Positions 49,799 to 60,089 of a stretch of 64,000 nucleotides of DNA are shown here, piece after piece. The position numbers and the translations under genes were made by a program. Location: assembly GCA_031772625.1 (NCBI GenBank), contig CM062816.1, positions 1,667,939,385-1,668,003,384 on the forward strand. The letters run 5' to 3'. The stretch is from Pinus tabuliformis. Its lineage: Eukaryota; Streptophyta; Pinopsida; Pinales; Pinaceae. The notes beneath the pieces were generated by a model. It had not been told where the DNA came from and did not search any database. It was given only the letters and a program-made list of their open reading frames with translations. How positions within the stretch are numbered: the first letter of the stretch is position 1; each line of letters opens with the position of its first letter.

Positions 49799-50297
49799 AT
49801 GCTCCAGATTCTTTCTTGGAACTGTCGGGGCTTTCCATGGAACAAAGGCCCCAAGCTAAGTTGGATCTTGAATGATGTTGATATTATTTTGCTTGTTGAA
49901 ACTTGGGAGCACGAAGAATCTAAAGTCCCTAACATAGATGGATTTGCATTATGGTCTACCTGGAATAAACGATCCTCCCGTAGAGGCATTGGGGGTATAG
50001 CTTGTTACATTAAGAAGAACATCTCTCCCCATGCTAGGATTTATAAAAATGACCCTTACAACGAATATAGTTGGAAATAAATTACTGACATTTATGATAA
50101 AAAGACCTACATAGCAATCTGTTATTCCCCCCCATCAATTCTAACTTCTATAAGAAAAAGAATCCAGATAAAAATTGTCCTTACAATGGTTTAGAGAATG
50201 ATATTTCTACCCTAAGGAATGAAGGCAATATCCTTTTAATGGGTGACTTTAATGCTCGAACTTCAGGCAACCAAGCTATTCTTCTAAGCAATCATTC
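49799..50297 (+). pseudogene. LINE C endonuclease domain (APE-like), truncated
   Basis: It starts MLQILSWNCRGF and reads ILLVETWE (catalytic-Glu region) and RRGIGGIACYIK. A TAA follows at 50078-50080. A frame change in the C-rich run near 50131 follows before GDFNAR (about 50240), the Asp/Asn metal-site motif. Compared with LINE A, roughly 360 bp (about 120 residues) then fail to appear, including the counterpart of the C-terminal NDHELDPSHTL motif. This is an internal deletion near 50300. The domain cannot nick target DNA. Confidence 0.82.
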
Positions 50298-52751
50298 ATG
50301 CATAGAGATCCCATAGAAGATAATCCTTATAGCCAAAAGAAGTTAATCTTTGATAGAAATAAAAAAGTTCTCTTTCTAAATGAATTAAAAACTAATTTGC
50401 TTCCTTTATCTAGTATAGACAACATAGAAGATCTCTATCATAATTTTACTACAACCCTCTCATATTCTATTAACAAGTTCTCAATTGAAGTTTCAAGTAA
50501 TAAAAGAAAGAGCAAAACCAACCCATGGTATGACAAATATTGTAAAAGTGCGAGGAGAGAAATTAAGGAAGTTGTTAATGAATCTCCTAAAATTGGAAAG
50601 ATAAAAATATACAAAGCCCTAACTAAAAGGGAAAAAAGGCAGTATATTCGTAAAAGACAAGAGAATCTCTTACACCCCTCTAAGTTAGATCCTAAGAAAT
50701 TATGGAGGCAGATTCTAACTAGGAAAACTAAAGATAATAATAAAATTTCTTCACACGACTGGAATTCCTATCTTAAAAAGCTTTATGAATCTCCAAATGT
50801 CATGGATAACTTTGAAACCCTGCTCACAACCGAAGAAGTTTTCTCATTAGAAGACATTGATTTTGGGGTTAAACGCTTGGCTAATGGGAAAGCTAAGGAC
50901 ATTGAAGGTTACCAGGCGGAAATCTTAAAAATTGGAGATCCTGTCCTCATCCCCCACATTTACAAGCTTTTCAATCAAGCGGTCAAGCAAGGGTTCCCTA
51001 AACCATGGACTCAAAGCCTCATTATCCCTATTTTTAAAATTGGGGATACAAATAACCCCTCTAATTATCGGACAATTATGATCAACCCTCTCCTAGCCAA
51101 GTTATATGGTATTATTTTGGAAAGGAAGTTGAGCATATGGCTTGAAAGTGAAGGTAAGCGGGCTAAAGGCCAAGCAGGTTTTAGAAAGCAGCACTCAACA
51201 ACAGACCACCTCATTATGCTTAGGATCATTGTGGAGGAATGCCGCAATGATAAATCCAATCTCTTTTGTTGCTTTGTGGACTTTAGAAAGGCTTTCGATA
51301 TGGTTCCTAGAAACAACCTTTGGAACAGATTAGAAGAGCTAAAGGTTCCTTTTGAGTTGAGAATTGTCGCTATAAGGTTATACGAGAATGTAATTGTCAA
51401 GTTAAAGAGCAATGAGGGGTGGTCAAAAGATATTAAGTGTAATATCGAAGTTAAACAAGGTTGCTCCCTCTCCCCTGCCCTATTTGGCATTTACATCGAC
51501 AAGCTAGAAGGTTGTTTAGAGGAAGCAGGATGTGCTGGCACGATCTTAGCTGGGATAGTCATCATCCTTCTTCTCTATGCTGATGATATTATTCTTCTCG
51601 CAAGGTGCCCATCTGATCTTGATAAGCAACTTATACTTCTTAAGGATTTTTGCTCTACGATGGGTATGATTGTTAACACTGATAAAATAAAAGTTATGAT
51701 TATCAAATCCAAGAAAGACACTTACACTAATTTTATGTATGATAATGGTAACTTGGAGGAAGTGTCTTCCTACAAGTACCAAGGAATTGATATTCATCAC
51801 AAGCTCAACTGGAACTATAGCATTGAGAAAAGGATTAATGGGGGATGGAAAGCTTATTTTGGTCTTGAAAATAATTGTAAAACGACAAACCTTGTAATGT
51901 GGGATAGAAATAAGTTCCTCTTTGAAACTTTAGTCACTCCGGTTATCTTATATGGATGTGAGGTTTGGGGTTGTAGCATCTCTAGAGAATCCTGGAGAAA
52001 GATTGAGCAAATACAGAAGCATTTTATAACATATAACCTCAAAATTAAAAGCAACACACCCTATCCTATTCTCCTTATAGAAGTGGGTCTTTCCCCTATC
52101 GAGAGCCTAGCTATGACTAGGCTTCTGTTGTACAAGCACAAACTCAATAACATAGGAGACCATAGACTTCCTAAGCTAGCTTTAAATTCTAGCCAAAACC
52201 ACCTAAGGCTCAAACGAGGTTGGTATAAAGACACTAGGGCCTGGTTAAACCATTGGGAGATCGACGAGAATGTTGCATTGCAAAACATTAATAACATTAA
52301 AAATATTTTTACTTCTAAGTTCAAAGAAAAAATGTGGTGTGAGAAAGATTTAGCAGCTAAAAGAAAATTAAGATATTATAAGGAGGTCATCAACCCCACC
52401 TTAGAAGATCAAAAGTATCTCTTTGTTTTAACTAACTCAAAGAAGAAAACTAATATAGCCAAGATTAGAACAAACTCTCATGAGCTCCATAGTGAAACGG
52501 GTCGTTGGGCAGTTCCTAAAACACCATGGATGGAAAGGTTCTGCCATCTCTGTGAGAATACAAACATCGAGGATGAAAATCACTTCCTCTTAGAGTGCCC
52601 CGCGTACAACCACATTAGATCTCAGTTTCAAAATATTTGTTGCAATACTGACCTTCCTAGCCTTTTAAGTTGTCAAAATTACAGTGAGCTCGGGAGGCTT
52701 CTCTCCAAGCTTTTTGAGCATAGGAATAAAATCTTAAATCAAACTAAATAA
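50298..52751 (+). CDS. LINE reverse transcriptase with CCHC tail (ORF2 C-terminal part)
   Basis: This is an 817-residue uninterrupted frame. The annotated ATG is internal, because the true ORF2 start is 49799. RT motifs in order are GYQAEILKIGD (about residue 203), SNYRTIMI (about 256), KGQAGFRKQHSTTDH (about 287), CFVDFRKAFDMVP (about 323, first catalytic Asp), KQGCSLSPALFGIYID (about 382) and YADD at residues 427-430, with VNTDKIKVM after it. The thumb region has VILYGCEVWGCSI (about 550). A zinc motif CX2CX9HX4C uses C749, C752, H762 and C767. No RNase H follows. Its role would be target-primed reverse transcription in trans or without its own nuclease. Lack of stops over 2.4 kb suggests recent origin. 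Confidence 0.92.
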   Translation: MHRDPIEDNPYSQKKLIFDRNKKVLFLNELKTNLLPLSSIDNIEDLYHNFTTTLSYSINKFSIEVSSNKRKSKTNPWYDKYCKSARREIKEVVNESPKIGKIKIYKALTKREKRQYIRKRQENLLHPSKLDPKKLWRQILTRKTKDNNKISSHDWNSYLKKLYESPNVMDNFETLLTTEEVFSLEDIDFGVKRLANGKAKDIEGYQAEILKIGDPVLIPHIYKLFNQAVKQGFPKPWTQSLIIPIFKIGDTNNPSNYRTIMINPLLAKLYGIILERKLSIWLESEGKRAKGQAGFRKQHSTTDHLIMLRIIVEECRNDKSNLFCCFVDFRKAFDMVPRNNLWNRLEELKVPFELRIVAIRLYENVIVKLKSNEGWSKDIKCNIEVKQGCSLSPALFGIYIDKLEGCLEEAGCAGTILAGIVIILLLYADDIILLARCPSDLDKQLILLKDFCSTMGMIVNTDKIKVMIIKSKKDTYTNFMYDNGNLEEVSSYKYQGIDIHHKLNWNYSIEKRINGGWKAYFGLENNCKTTNLVMWDRNKFLFETLVTPVILYGCEVWGCSISRESWRKIEQIQKHFITYNLKIKSNTPYPILLIEVGLSPIESLAMTRLLLYKHKLNNIGDHRLPKLALNSSQNHLRLKRGWYKDTRAWLNHWEIDENVALQNINNIKNIFTSKFKEKMWCEKDLAAKRKLRYYKEVINPTLEDQKYLFVLTNSKKKTNIAKIRTNSHELHSETGRWAVPKTPWMERFCHLCENTNIEDENHFLLECPAYNHIRSQFQNICCNTDLPSLLSCQNYSELGRLLSKLFEHRNKILNQTK

Positions 52752-52829
52752 TTCGTTTATTTAGGTCCGATAGACCAAAGTTTGGTCTTAGTGGACGTTA
52801 ACCACCATCATCATCATTAATTCAAAATT

Positions 52830-53400
52830 CAAAATTTCATTCTATCGAAAACCATTTGCAATTTTTATAATTAATAACTAAACTATATAATTTTTAAAGA
52901 TTTTTGTATTGGTTCATATCATCAAAATAAATTACTAATCAAGAAATATATTGTTTTAAACTACAGATCTAAGAGGAATTGGATTCAAAGAGAGGACGCT
53001 TTACTTTAGCTTTAAACCATTTCTATTTTATTTAAATTTTATTCATGAATAACAATGTGTATGCTTCTCAATTTTTTTTAACTTTCAAAAATAATATACG
53101 GTGAATTAATCATGAATAACAATGTGTATGCTTCTCAAATATTTTTAACTTTCAGAAAAAAAACATACGGTCAATAAATTGAATATGGCCTTATTTAATT
53201 AACGTACAAATATAAGGTCAATAAATTGAATATGACGTTATTGAATATAGCGTTATTTAGTTAACGTATAAATATAAGGTGAATAAGTTGAATATGACGT
53301 TATTTAGTTAATTTATATGAGTATTAATTATGAATATGATTATTACTGATTTTGAATTAACATGGTGAAAAGAAATAATAACACGTGCAAACAATATTTT
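52830..53400. other. No gene; short diverged repeats
   Basis: TGAATAACAATGTGTATGCTTCTCAA recurs at about 53045 and 53113. AATATGACGTTATT and AATATGGCCTTATT words recur up to 53310. No coding signal. Confidence 0.6.
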
Positions 53401-53408
53401 TAGACGTA

Positions 53409-53652
53409 GTCTTTAACGCGACTTTTTGAAAGCCTTTCCGGCGATTTTTTCCGGTGAAAATCCGGCAATGATTTATCGGAATCCAAGTTTGATACCTAAT
53501 TTCTGCACAATGAAAGCGTCCCAGGGGTTTTCCAGGGTGCTGAATCCGAATATGCAGTTAAAAAACCATTTTAACTGCAAAAAATCATGATTTCGTCTCA
53601 ATTTCTTCCGCCGGATTCCGTCACCGGAATCTCAAAAAGTCGCATTATAGAC
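53409..53652. mobile_element. MITE-like element with 21-bp inverted ends
   Basis: GTCTTTAACGCGACTTTTTGA (53409-53429) matches the reverse complement of 53632-53652 with two mismatches. The interior is GC-richer (repeated TCCGG words). A central small palindrome is GCAGTTAAAA..TTTTAACTGC (about 53555-53579). There is no coding frame of note. The size (244 bp) and inverted ends suit a MITE; the target duplication is unclear. Confidence 0.55.
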
Positions 53653-53659
53653 AACTCCA

Positions 53660-54440
53660 TATTTTTATGCATAATGTTGATACATAAATCTAATGGTTTT
53701 TTTCTTACCCTTAAATTTTGGAAAGAAATACTGTACTTTGTTGGGAATGCTATGCATCAAACTTTATTGGTTTTAAATAGTATTGTCTTCCATGCAAGAA
53801 TTTAGACTGAAGTGATAAATTATAAATGTCAAATTTAAAATTATGAATTTATATGAGTCAATTTATCATTGATGTCTTCTTTCTCACATCAAGATTGGTA
53901 TAAGGTTTTGGTCTCTCTTTACACTAAAAAGGAGGTACAAGGTTTTGACCTAGCCCAAAAATCTCTCTCACCATTGAAATGGCAAGCCTTTATGTTCTAC
54001 ACAAAACCATATGCACTTTTTAGTTTCTTATTTATGTAATGTAAACTAATTAACATTAAATGAAAAAAAAAATGAAAATAAGATGTATATAGAAATAAAT
54101 GCAATAAATAAAATATGCTAAAATGTGATATATCATTAAATAAGTCTTAACCAAAAAAACAAAAATAATATAAGAAAATATGATTTTCATTAATATTATT
54201 ATTAAGAAAAAAGACAAAAACAAATTAAACTACCTCAATTCCCTCCAACAAGGAAAACACTTTCCAGCAAAAGCTTTTAATATTACAACTTTCATCAAAA
54301 TTATTTTAAGAAAATAAATTACAAAATTGAGAGAGAAAAAATAAAATAAAATCTCCAAAATTGATGAAAAATTCTTAGTAAAATATTTTTTTTGAACCAT
54401 CAAAATTTTTATTAAAAAAAAATTGCAACACTACAATATT
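53660..54440. other. No recognisable gene
   Basis: AT-rich with poly-A runs and no support for any feature. Confidence 0.45.
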
Positions 54441-54446
54441 AACATA

Positions 54447-54835
54447 CACTAGTACAAAACTATTCAAAATGCATTGTACATTAAAAAGAATTAATGCTTC
54501 AAGGACATAAGGGAATGGATGTGGCCATATTAAAACAGGAGCATCACTACACCTATAGCTTATAGAAGCACCAATGTGCCCATCCCTACTAAAGTGAAGC
54601 ATCAATAGGCCCATCACTACACCTATAGCTTATAGAAGCACCAATGTGCCATATTAAAACAGGAGCATCACTACACCTATAGCTTATACAAGCACCAATG
54701 TGCCCATCCCTACTAAAGTGAAGCATCGATTTCAAATGCAATCACGGGAAAGTGAAGCATCAATATCAGTGCACCCATAGAAAAGTGAAACATCAATGTT
54801 GGTGTGCCCACATGAAAGTGAAGCACTAATTTTTA
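54447..54835 (+). mobile_element. CACTA-like transposon end with subterminal repeats
   Basis: CACTAGTACAAAACT (54447) resembles terminal sequences of plant CACTA (En/Spm) elements. Repeated subterminal words follow: TATAG(A)AGCACCAATGTGCC at about 54558, 54627 and 54683, and AAAGTGAAGCATCAAT at about 54593, 54714, 54752 and 54785. Segments of the array are tandemly duplicated. Such arrays bind the TNPA-type protein in known elements. The opposite end was not identified. Confidence 0.45.
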
Positions 54836-54849
54836 CGATCAAAGATGAT

Positions 54850-56755
54850 CACTCATATTTCAATAATAAAATATGACAGTGGTGATATCTACTAATGAAT
54901 CAATTATCAGTTTATTATAAAAAAGTTATATATAATTAATAATTCATTTTTACCACCCATTTGTTTCGTATAAATAATTTCTATTACTATAATATTGTGG
55001 TATATTTTAATATTTCAAAGTTTGTATCCATGTTTATGGTGATTGCAGAAAGTTGATAGTGAAAAAGTGACAATGAGGTGCATGGGAATGTGCACACAAA
55101 TTAATATCGGGTATGTTTTTCGACTTGATTGAGTGTTTTGAAGAGACATTTCAATGGAGCTTAAGAAGGAAATTTAAGAAGTGCATGACAAGGCATCGTA
55201 GGAGTGTTGACATTATGTTTGATTGGTTCTGAGTAAGTTCTAAATCTTATTGTTCTAATATTTAAATTAAAATAAATCTTATTGTTTTAATATTTAAATT
55301 AAAATATTAAGAAGAAAAATATTTATATATTTTTAAAATGCAATAAATCAAATGGAGCTTACTTTTGAAGAAAACACAAACCCACCATTAACTTGAAATG
55401 AAGAGAGGCCAAACCCCAATCCAAAATCAAGAAATGCAAACTTTGTAGTTGAGGTAGGCTTGAGGTCATTAAGAACCCTTATACAAAATCTAGGACACAC
55501 TACAGAGCCCTTAGTCCCTTCATTAGCCACATCACTAGATACCATTGATACCTCGATTGTGAATGTCCAAAGCCAATTATCACACAATTTTATTATAGGG
55601 ATAGAGTGTTTGACTATTATAGGATGGATCTAGATAGAAATCATGTCAAATATTTGAACATTTCAAAAAGTATTAGATGACATTGTACATTGACTCAAGA
55701 ACTAAAACACAACCTGCAGTCACAAACACATGAATCAACGTACCTACCAACATTTTGTAGATAACAAGATAGATATTTGGCTTTTATGTAATGACAAACT
55801 TCCCTACAAGAATACGTAGGTTTCTTAGTATTTCCTTAGGAAATTATGGGTAGAGTTTATCTTAGGTTACCATGTCAATTACTTTGTCTTTGATGTATTC
55901 TATGGATTGGGTTGTGGGTCAACCAAACATTAACAAAATTCCAGGTGACCCATCTAAAGGTCATTGTCATCCTATGTGGAGACTTGACCTCGTTCCTAGC
56001 ATCTTTCCATCTCAAAAAATAATAACTAAATCTAATCATACATTTCCACCTTAACCTACAGCTTAGTTCAACATAGAAAATTCATATCATTATCTTCCCA
56101 GGAGGGATCTTCAGTGATGTTGGGAGATGTGTTAGGCTCTAATGGTTTGTAACACAATCTAGCCATGAATGCCATATGGACACACTAGGTATTCTCATCT
56201 TAGTTCATGTGAACCTCATAGATGCTCAAGTTGTGGGAAAATTTGTTATGGTTTGATGGAGGTCACTACATATAACAGTTTCATGGAAGAGGTTAGTATC
56301 TTGATCATATCTATGTTCTTCCTTAGTTTCACACACACACACACACACACATATTGTGTGATTTTTTCTATCTATAATTATATCATTTGAATAGTTTCTA
56401 CATTTGGATAACATATCTTTGACACCTACATATGCATCAGTGATGGTTTCCACCATTGGTGCAACAATAACAACAACCTGTTCATTTGGTGCACCACACA
56501 TGTACAAGTATTATGGAACTGATTTTGACCTTCTAATCATGGTGTATAAGACAAAATTCCTTACATAGAAATATATCCATGTAAGCTAATGGATATGTAG
56601 GAGATTTGGTATTTTCTGGGTACACATTGGATACTATGATACTTTGCTAAAAACACGCATATGTAACTTTTAAGACACAAGTTTAAGAAATAACATTGAA
56701 AATACCAAAACAAAATAAGGAATGGAATATAATATAGAATGTTTCCATGTAGTAG
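54850..56755. other. No recognised gene; includes (CA)n at 56330-56350
   Basis: Short open pieces on both strands (55348-55587 minus, 55872-56054 plus) lack domain signs. A CA-dinucleotide run of about 21 bp lies at 56330-56350. Confidence 0.5.
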
Positions 56756-56776
56756 AGGAAGATATTAGCTTCTTAT

Positions 56777-56967
56777 TTTTTAGGGTAGTTCACGGACACT
56801 GAGTGGTCGCTGCATCCACGGGAAATCAACCTGAAGGGATCTACCCACTTGCCAAACTAGCAAGGCCTAACCCTAAGGGCATTGAGGAGATTTGGCTCCA
56901 TTACCTCCCAATAGGCGACATACTTAGCAACAGGAACTCGACCAACTAAGTTGTCCCCTAGGGATTA
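56777..56967 (-). mobile_element. SINE with 19-bp target-site duplication
   Basis: GAAGATATTAGCTTCTTAT (56758-56776) and GAAGATATTAACTTCTTAT (56968-56986) flank the segment with one mismatch. On the minus strand it begins near an A-box-like ACTTAGTTGGTCGAG (about 56950-56936) and runs to CTACCCTAAAAAA at the left, an A-rich 3' end. The B-box is not clear. The body is GC-rich compared with flanks. Confidence 0.75.
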
Positions 56968-57469
56968 GAAGATATTAACTTCTTATGGGTAGCTACAAGC
57001 ATATTTGTCTTCAGAAGCAGCCAAGGGTTCTAAATGTTTCATGAAATGAATAGTGATAAAATTCAAGATAATTAATTGACATTGATAGTTTAAAGTACAA
57101 TTTATCTCATTAAAATGTCAAAATTTGATGTCGTTGTTCCCCTTAGCAATTTATACCACATGGATAGTGAAAATCAAGGCTATAAGGTTTATATTGACAT
57201 ATGCTTCCATTTCTACTTAAGTAATACATCTATGTTATGCCATTCTTATTTCTCACTCGTGAAGCATATTTTTAATTTTTATATTTTGTCATGCCATGTC
57301 TTCTCATCATGTCATGTCAACTTCTTATCAACACACTATCCACTAAGTCCACGTGCTGACACTTATCTCCTAAGTTTCATTTTGTCCTTCATGTGACTAA
57401 ATGTCATGCCACCCTTCAAGCCTTTTATTCTATAAATACTAGGTATTCACATGGAGTAGCTCCTAGATG

Positions 57470-58320
57470 CACTATAAGGAAAAGACCTTCTAGTGGAGGT
57501 TATAATGAAGGTTTTTTGTGTTATAAAATTGGAAAAAATTGTCAAAAGAAATCCACTAAAAAATATGTTTGTGGGAACAGATGTTTTAGCAGAGCTTATA
57601 ATGGAACTTTGGCACAACTAAAAAAATTTGGGCGGCTGAAGGTTTTAGCGAATGCTTTTTTTTTCGATGTTCTTTATGGAACAAGCAGCTCCGGTGCGCT
57701 ACTTATAGAAATGCACCAGGCTTCATACATAATTAAAAGAACCGAGGCATTTAATAAAAAGAGAATTGGAGCTTGAAATGTATAATACCTTGGTGCTTAC
57801 AGAAACATAATTCCGAATGCATTCAACTCAAAGAACACCATACCTTGAAACATATACCACATCAGTGCTTATATAAAAAATCCTTGATCTTTCTTTGATG
57901 AAGGAACGACTGTGGGGCATGCAAAAAATATTTGCAGTTCTGGTGCTTTCTCTTAAACACGCAGCACCAGCACGTATTGTTTACATAAACACACCTGTGC
58001 ATTTGTTATATAGAGGGTCTGATGTTGTTAGTTTTAATAGTGCACCGGGAATGAAAATAATATTTTGTAGAATTTGGTGGTGTTAGCTCTATGAAAGCAC
58101 TGATGCATTAAGAGTTACAATGCATCAGGGAATTAATTAAAAGCCATATCGGTGATTGAAGACATGAAAGCCTTGGTGTTGGCATTTTCTAAAAAGGCAC
58201 CAGTTATGCTAAAAGATGGCGACATGGTGCTTTTATTTAAAGTAAAGCACCAATGCTTTTTTATGATATGGACGCACCAATGTTTTTGTATGAGATTTTC
58301 TCTTTTTTTGAGACATCAAC
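57470..58320 (+). mobile_element. Second CACTA-like terminus with GCACCA-type subterminal motifs
   Basis: CACTATAAGGAAAAGACC (57470) has the look of a CACTA terminus. It is followed over 850 bp by repeated GCACC/GGTGC words in both orientations: ATGCACCAGG (about 57711), TTGGTGCTTACAG (about 57791), CAGTGCTTATAT (about 57863), GTGCACCGGG (about 58041), AAGGCACCAG (about 58194), AAAGCACCAATGC (about 58244) and ACGCACCAATG (about 58273). The motif is related to the 54447-54835 array, so both may belong to one family. An open frame over the left part (57393-57776, 127 codons) has no recognised domain and overlaps the terminus, so I do not call it a gene. Confidence 0.4.
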
Positions 58321-58329
58321 CTGTGACAA

Positions 58330-60077
58330 TGCAATTATTGTAATTTTAAAAATTTGTTACTCATTGAGAAATCAAAATATATCTTATAAGAATGTTCATC
58401 TAAATTAATATTTGATTAGTGCATTTGTATATGATGTTTGGATTAATTTGTTATACTATCAGATTTCGCATGTCTTCATTATAATATTTAATCATCCATA
58501 TATTTAATTAGTGGTGTAACATTTCACAGTGACGTTGGATAACACAATATAATAAATTAAAATGTATTTTATTATATAGCAATAAGAAGCTCTTTGTCAT
58601 ACAAATTGGGATTGTTATTGGTAACCCCTTGTCTTTCAATTGGGACACTATGTCCATGATTACATTAAACAAAATGTCTAATTTTCACAGACAATTATTT
58701 CAAAAAATACAAGAGGTTGCATTGACTTGGGTTATTTGGAGGAATATTTTGTTGATTGCACCGATTGTTTTCATCTTCTTGATCTTCTTCCATTTGCAAA
58801 CATAAAAATAAAGTGTGATGAGTGTATCTACATTAGTGAGAATAATGAAAATATAAATAAATAATATACATGAAAATAAATAGAAAAACAATGTACCATA
58901 GCATGAAGTGACTCATGAATTATACACATTCTTTCAAAACCAAATTTCATGCCTTCTTTCAATGACTCTTTTGTTGGCATAGTTCCATACTTTATTTCTT
59001 GCAAGTTTTATACCCCATAATAAATCATATATTTAATATAAATGATTTTTTTGTTCTATTAATTATAAACCCAGAGAAGTAAAACAACATATATACTTAA
59101 AAATTCGACAATTAATTTTTGATATGCCAACATATACTGACAACCGTTATTTTACCCAATGTCAATCAATTCTTTCGATGGCTCTTCTTTGTATGTTAGC
59201 ACCTATTTGAAGACATTCAAGGTTGGTTGTTGTAAAACAAATTAAAATATACAGAAATGAAACCTTGAGTTGTTATAAGGAAATATTAACAATTACTCAC
59301 AAACTTTGAAATCAACCCTTTTATTCCTTGTCATCTTGTTTTATGTGTTGAATGAGTTCTAACTTGTTTTCTTTTCTACAAGAAAATACTTGAAACTAAT
59401 ATTTAATGCTAAATTATTTTTTATATGTACAAAGTCAATCATGATTACACACATTTGAAGAACGTTGTTGTTAAGATGGCTCCTCCAGTGATGCAATTAT
59501 TTCCATTTCTTTGACCATCTCCTTATACACTTTTTTGGGCACTCCTATTGGCATGTTTCGTATATCAGTGCATTGATCATTTGGGATTTTCATAATCTTC
59601 TTGAAAAAATTAATAAACTAATTTTATAATGATACATGAAAACTAAATATAACAACATCAATATTAATAAATTAATGGTTTGTAGCAATATATACATACA
59701 ATTCTAGAAAATCATTTTATACAATTAGGAATATTGTATTTTGAATGATTCCTTTTTGTTGTTGTGTGTGTTTTTCTATTGCAAGTCTGACATGTCTTAT
59801 TGACCATTTCTCTGGAAACGCTTCTTGTAGTTTAGAAATAATTTCGTTCTTAAAATCATTGCATTGATTTTTGTATTGTAAGTGGAAAGTACATCTACGC
59901 GTTCATTCCACTTGATCCCTCATAATTCTGTAAAAAAAAATCCCCCTTTCATTACATGTTCCATAATTTTTCTTTTCTTTGAACGACATTGATCTTTTCC
60001 TTCATTGTTGCTCCCTGTATAACATTAAACATATATGAATTAATAGATTGTTTGAAACATGTTTCTTTTTTCTAAGT
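58330..60077. other. No recognisable gene
   Basis: AT-rich sequence with short random frames and no element ends seen. Confidence 0.45.
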
Positions 60078-60089
60078 AATACTATTCTA

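Larger units (their letters stand above)
48840..52816 (+). mobile_element. LINE C, near full-length non-LTR retrotransposon
   Basis: This has ORF1 (48938-49759, one stop), then ORF2 with endonuclease (49799-50297, broken), RT and zinc tail (50298-52751, open). A short 3' UTR ends in CATCATCATCAT (52805-52816). LINE A and LINE B end in the same triplet repeat, so (CAT)n rather than poly-A is the family's 3' signal. There is no RNase H. The family differs from the L1-type elements at 34560 and 61704. I could not find a convincing target-site duplication. It is the least decayed of the three copies. Confidence 0.9.

Noticed and set aside
51065-51490. Minus-strand frame of 141 residues
   Set aside because: Antisense to the RT core, with no independent support.
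57393-57776. 127-residue plus-strand frame as a possible host gene
   Set aside because: It overlaps the CACTA-like end and its subterminal motifs, has no recognised domain, and shows no promoter or splice context.
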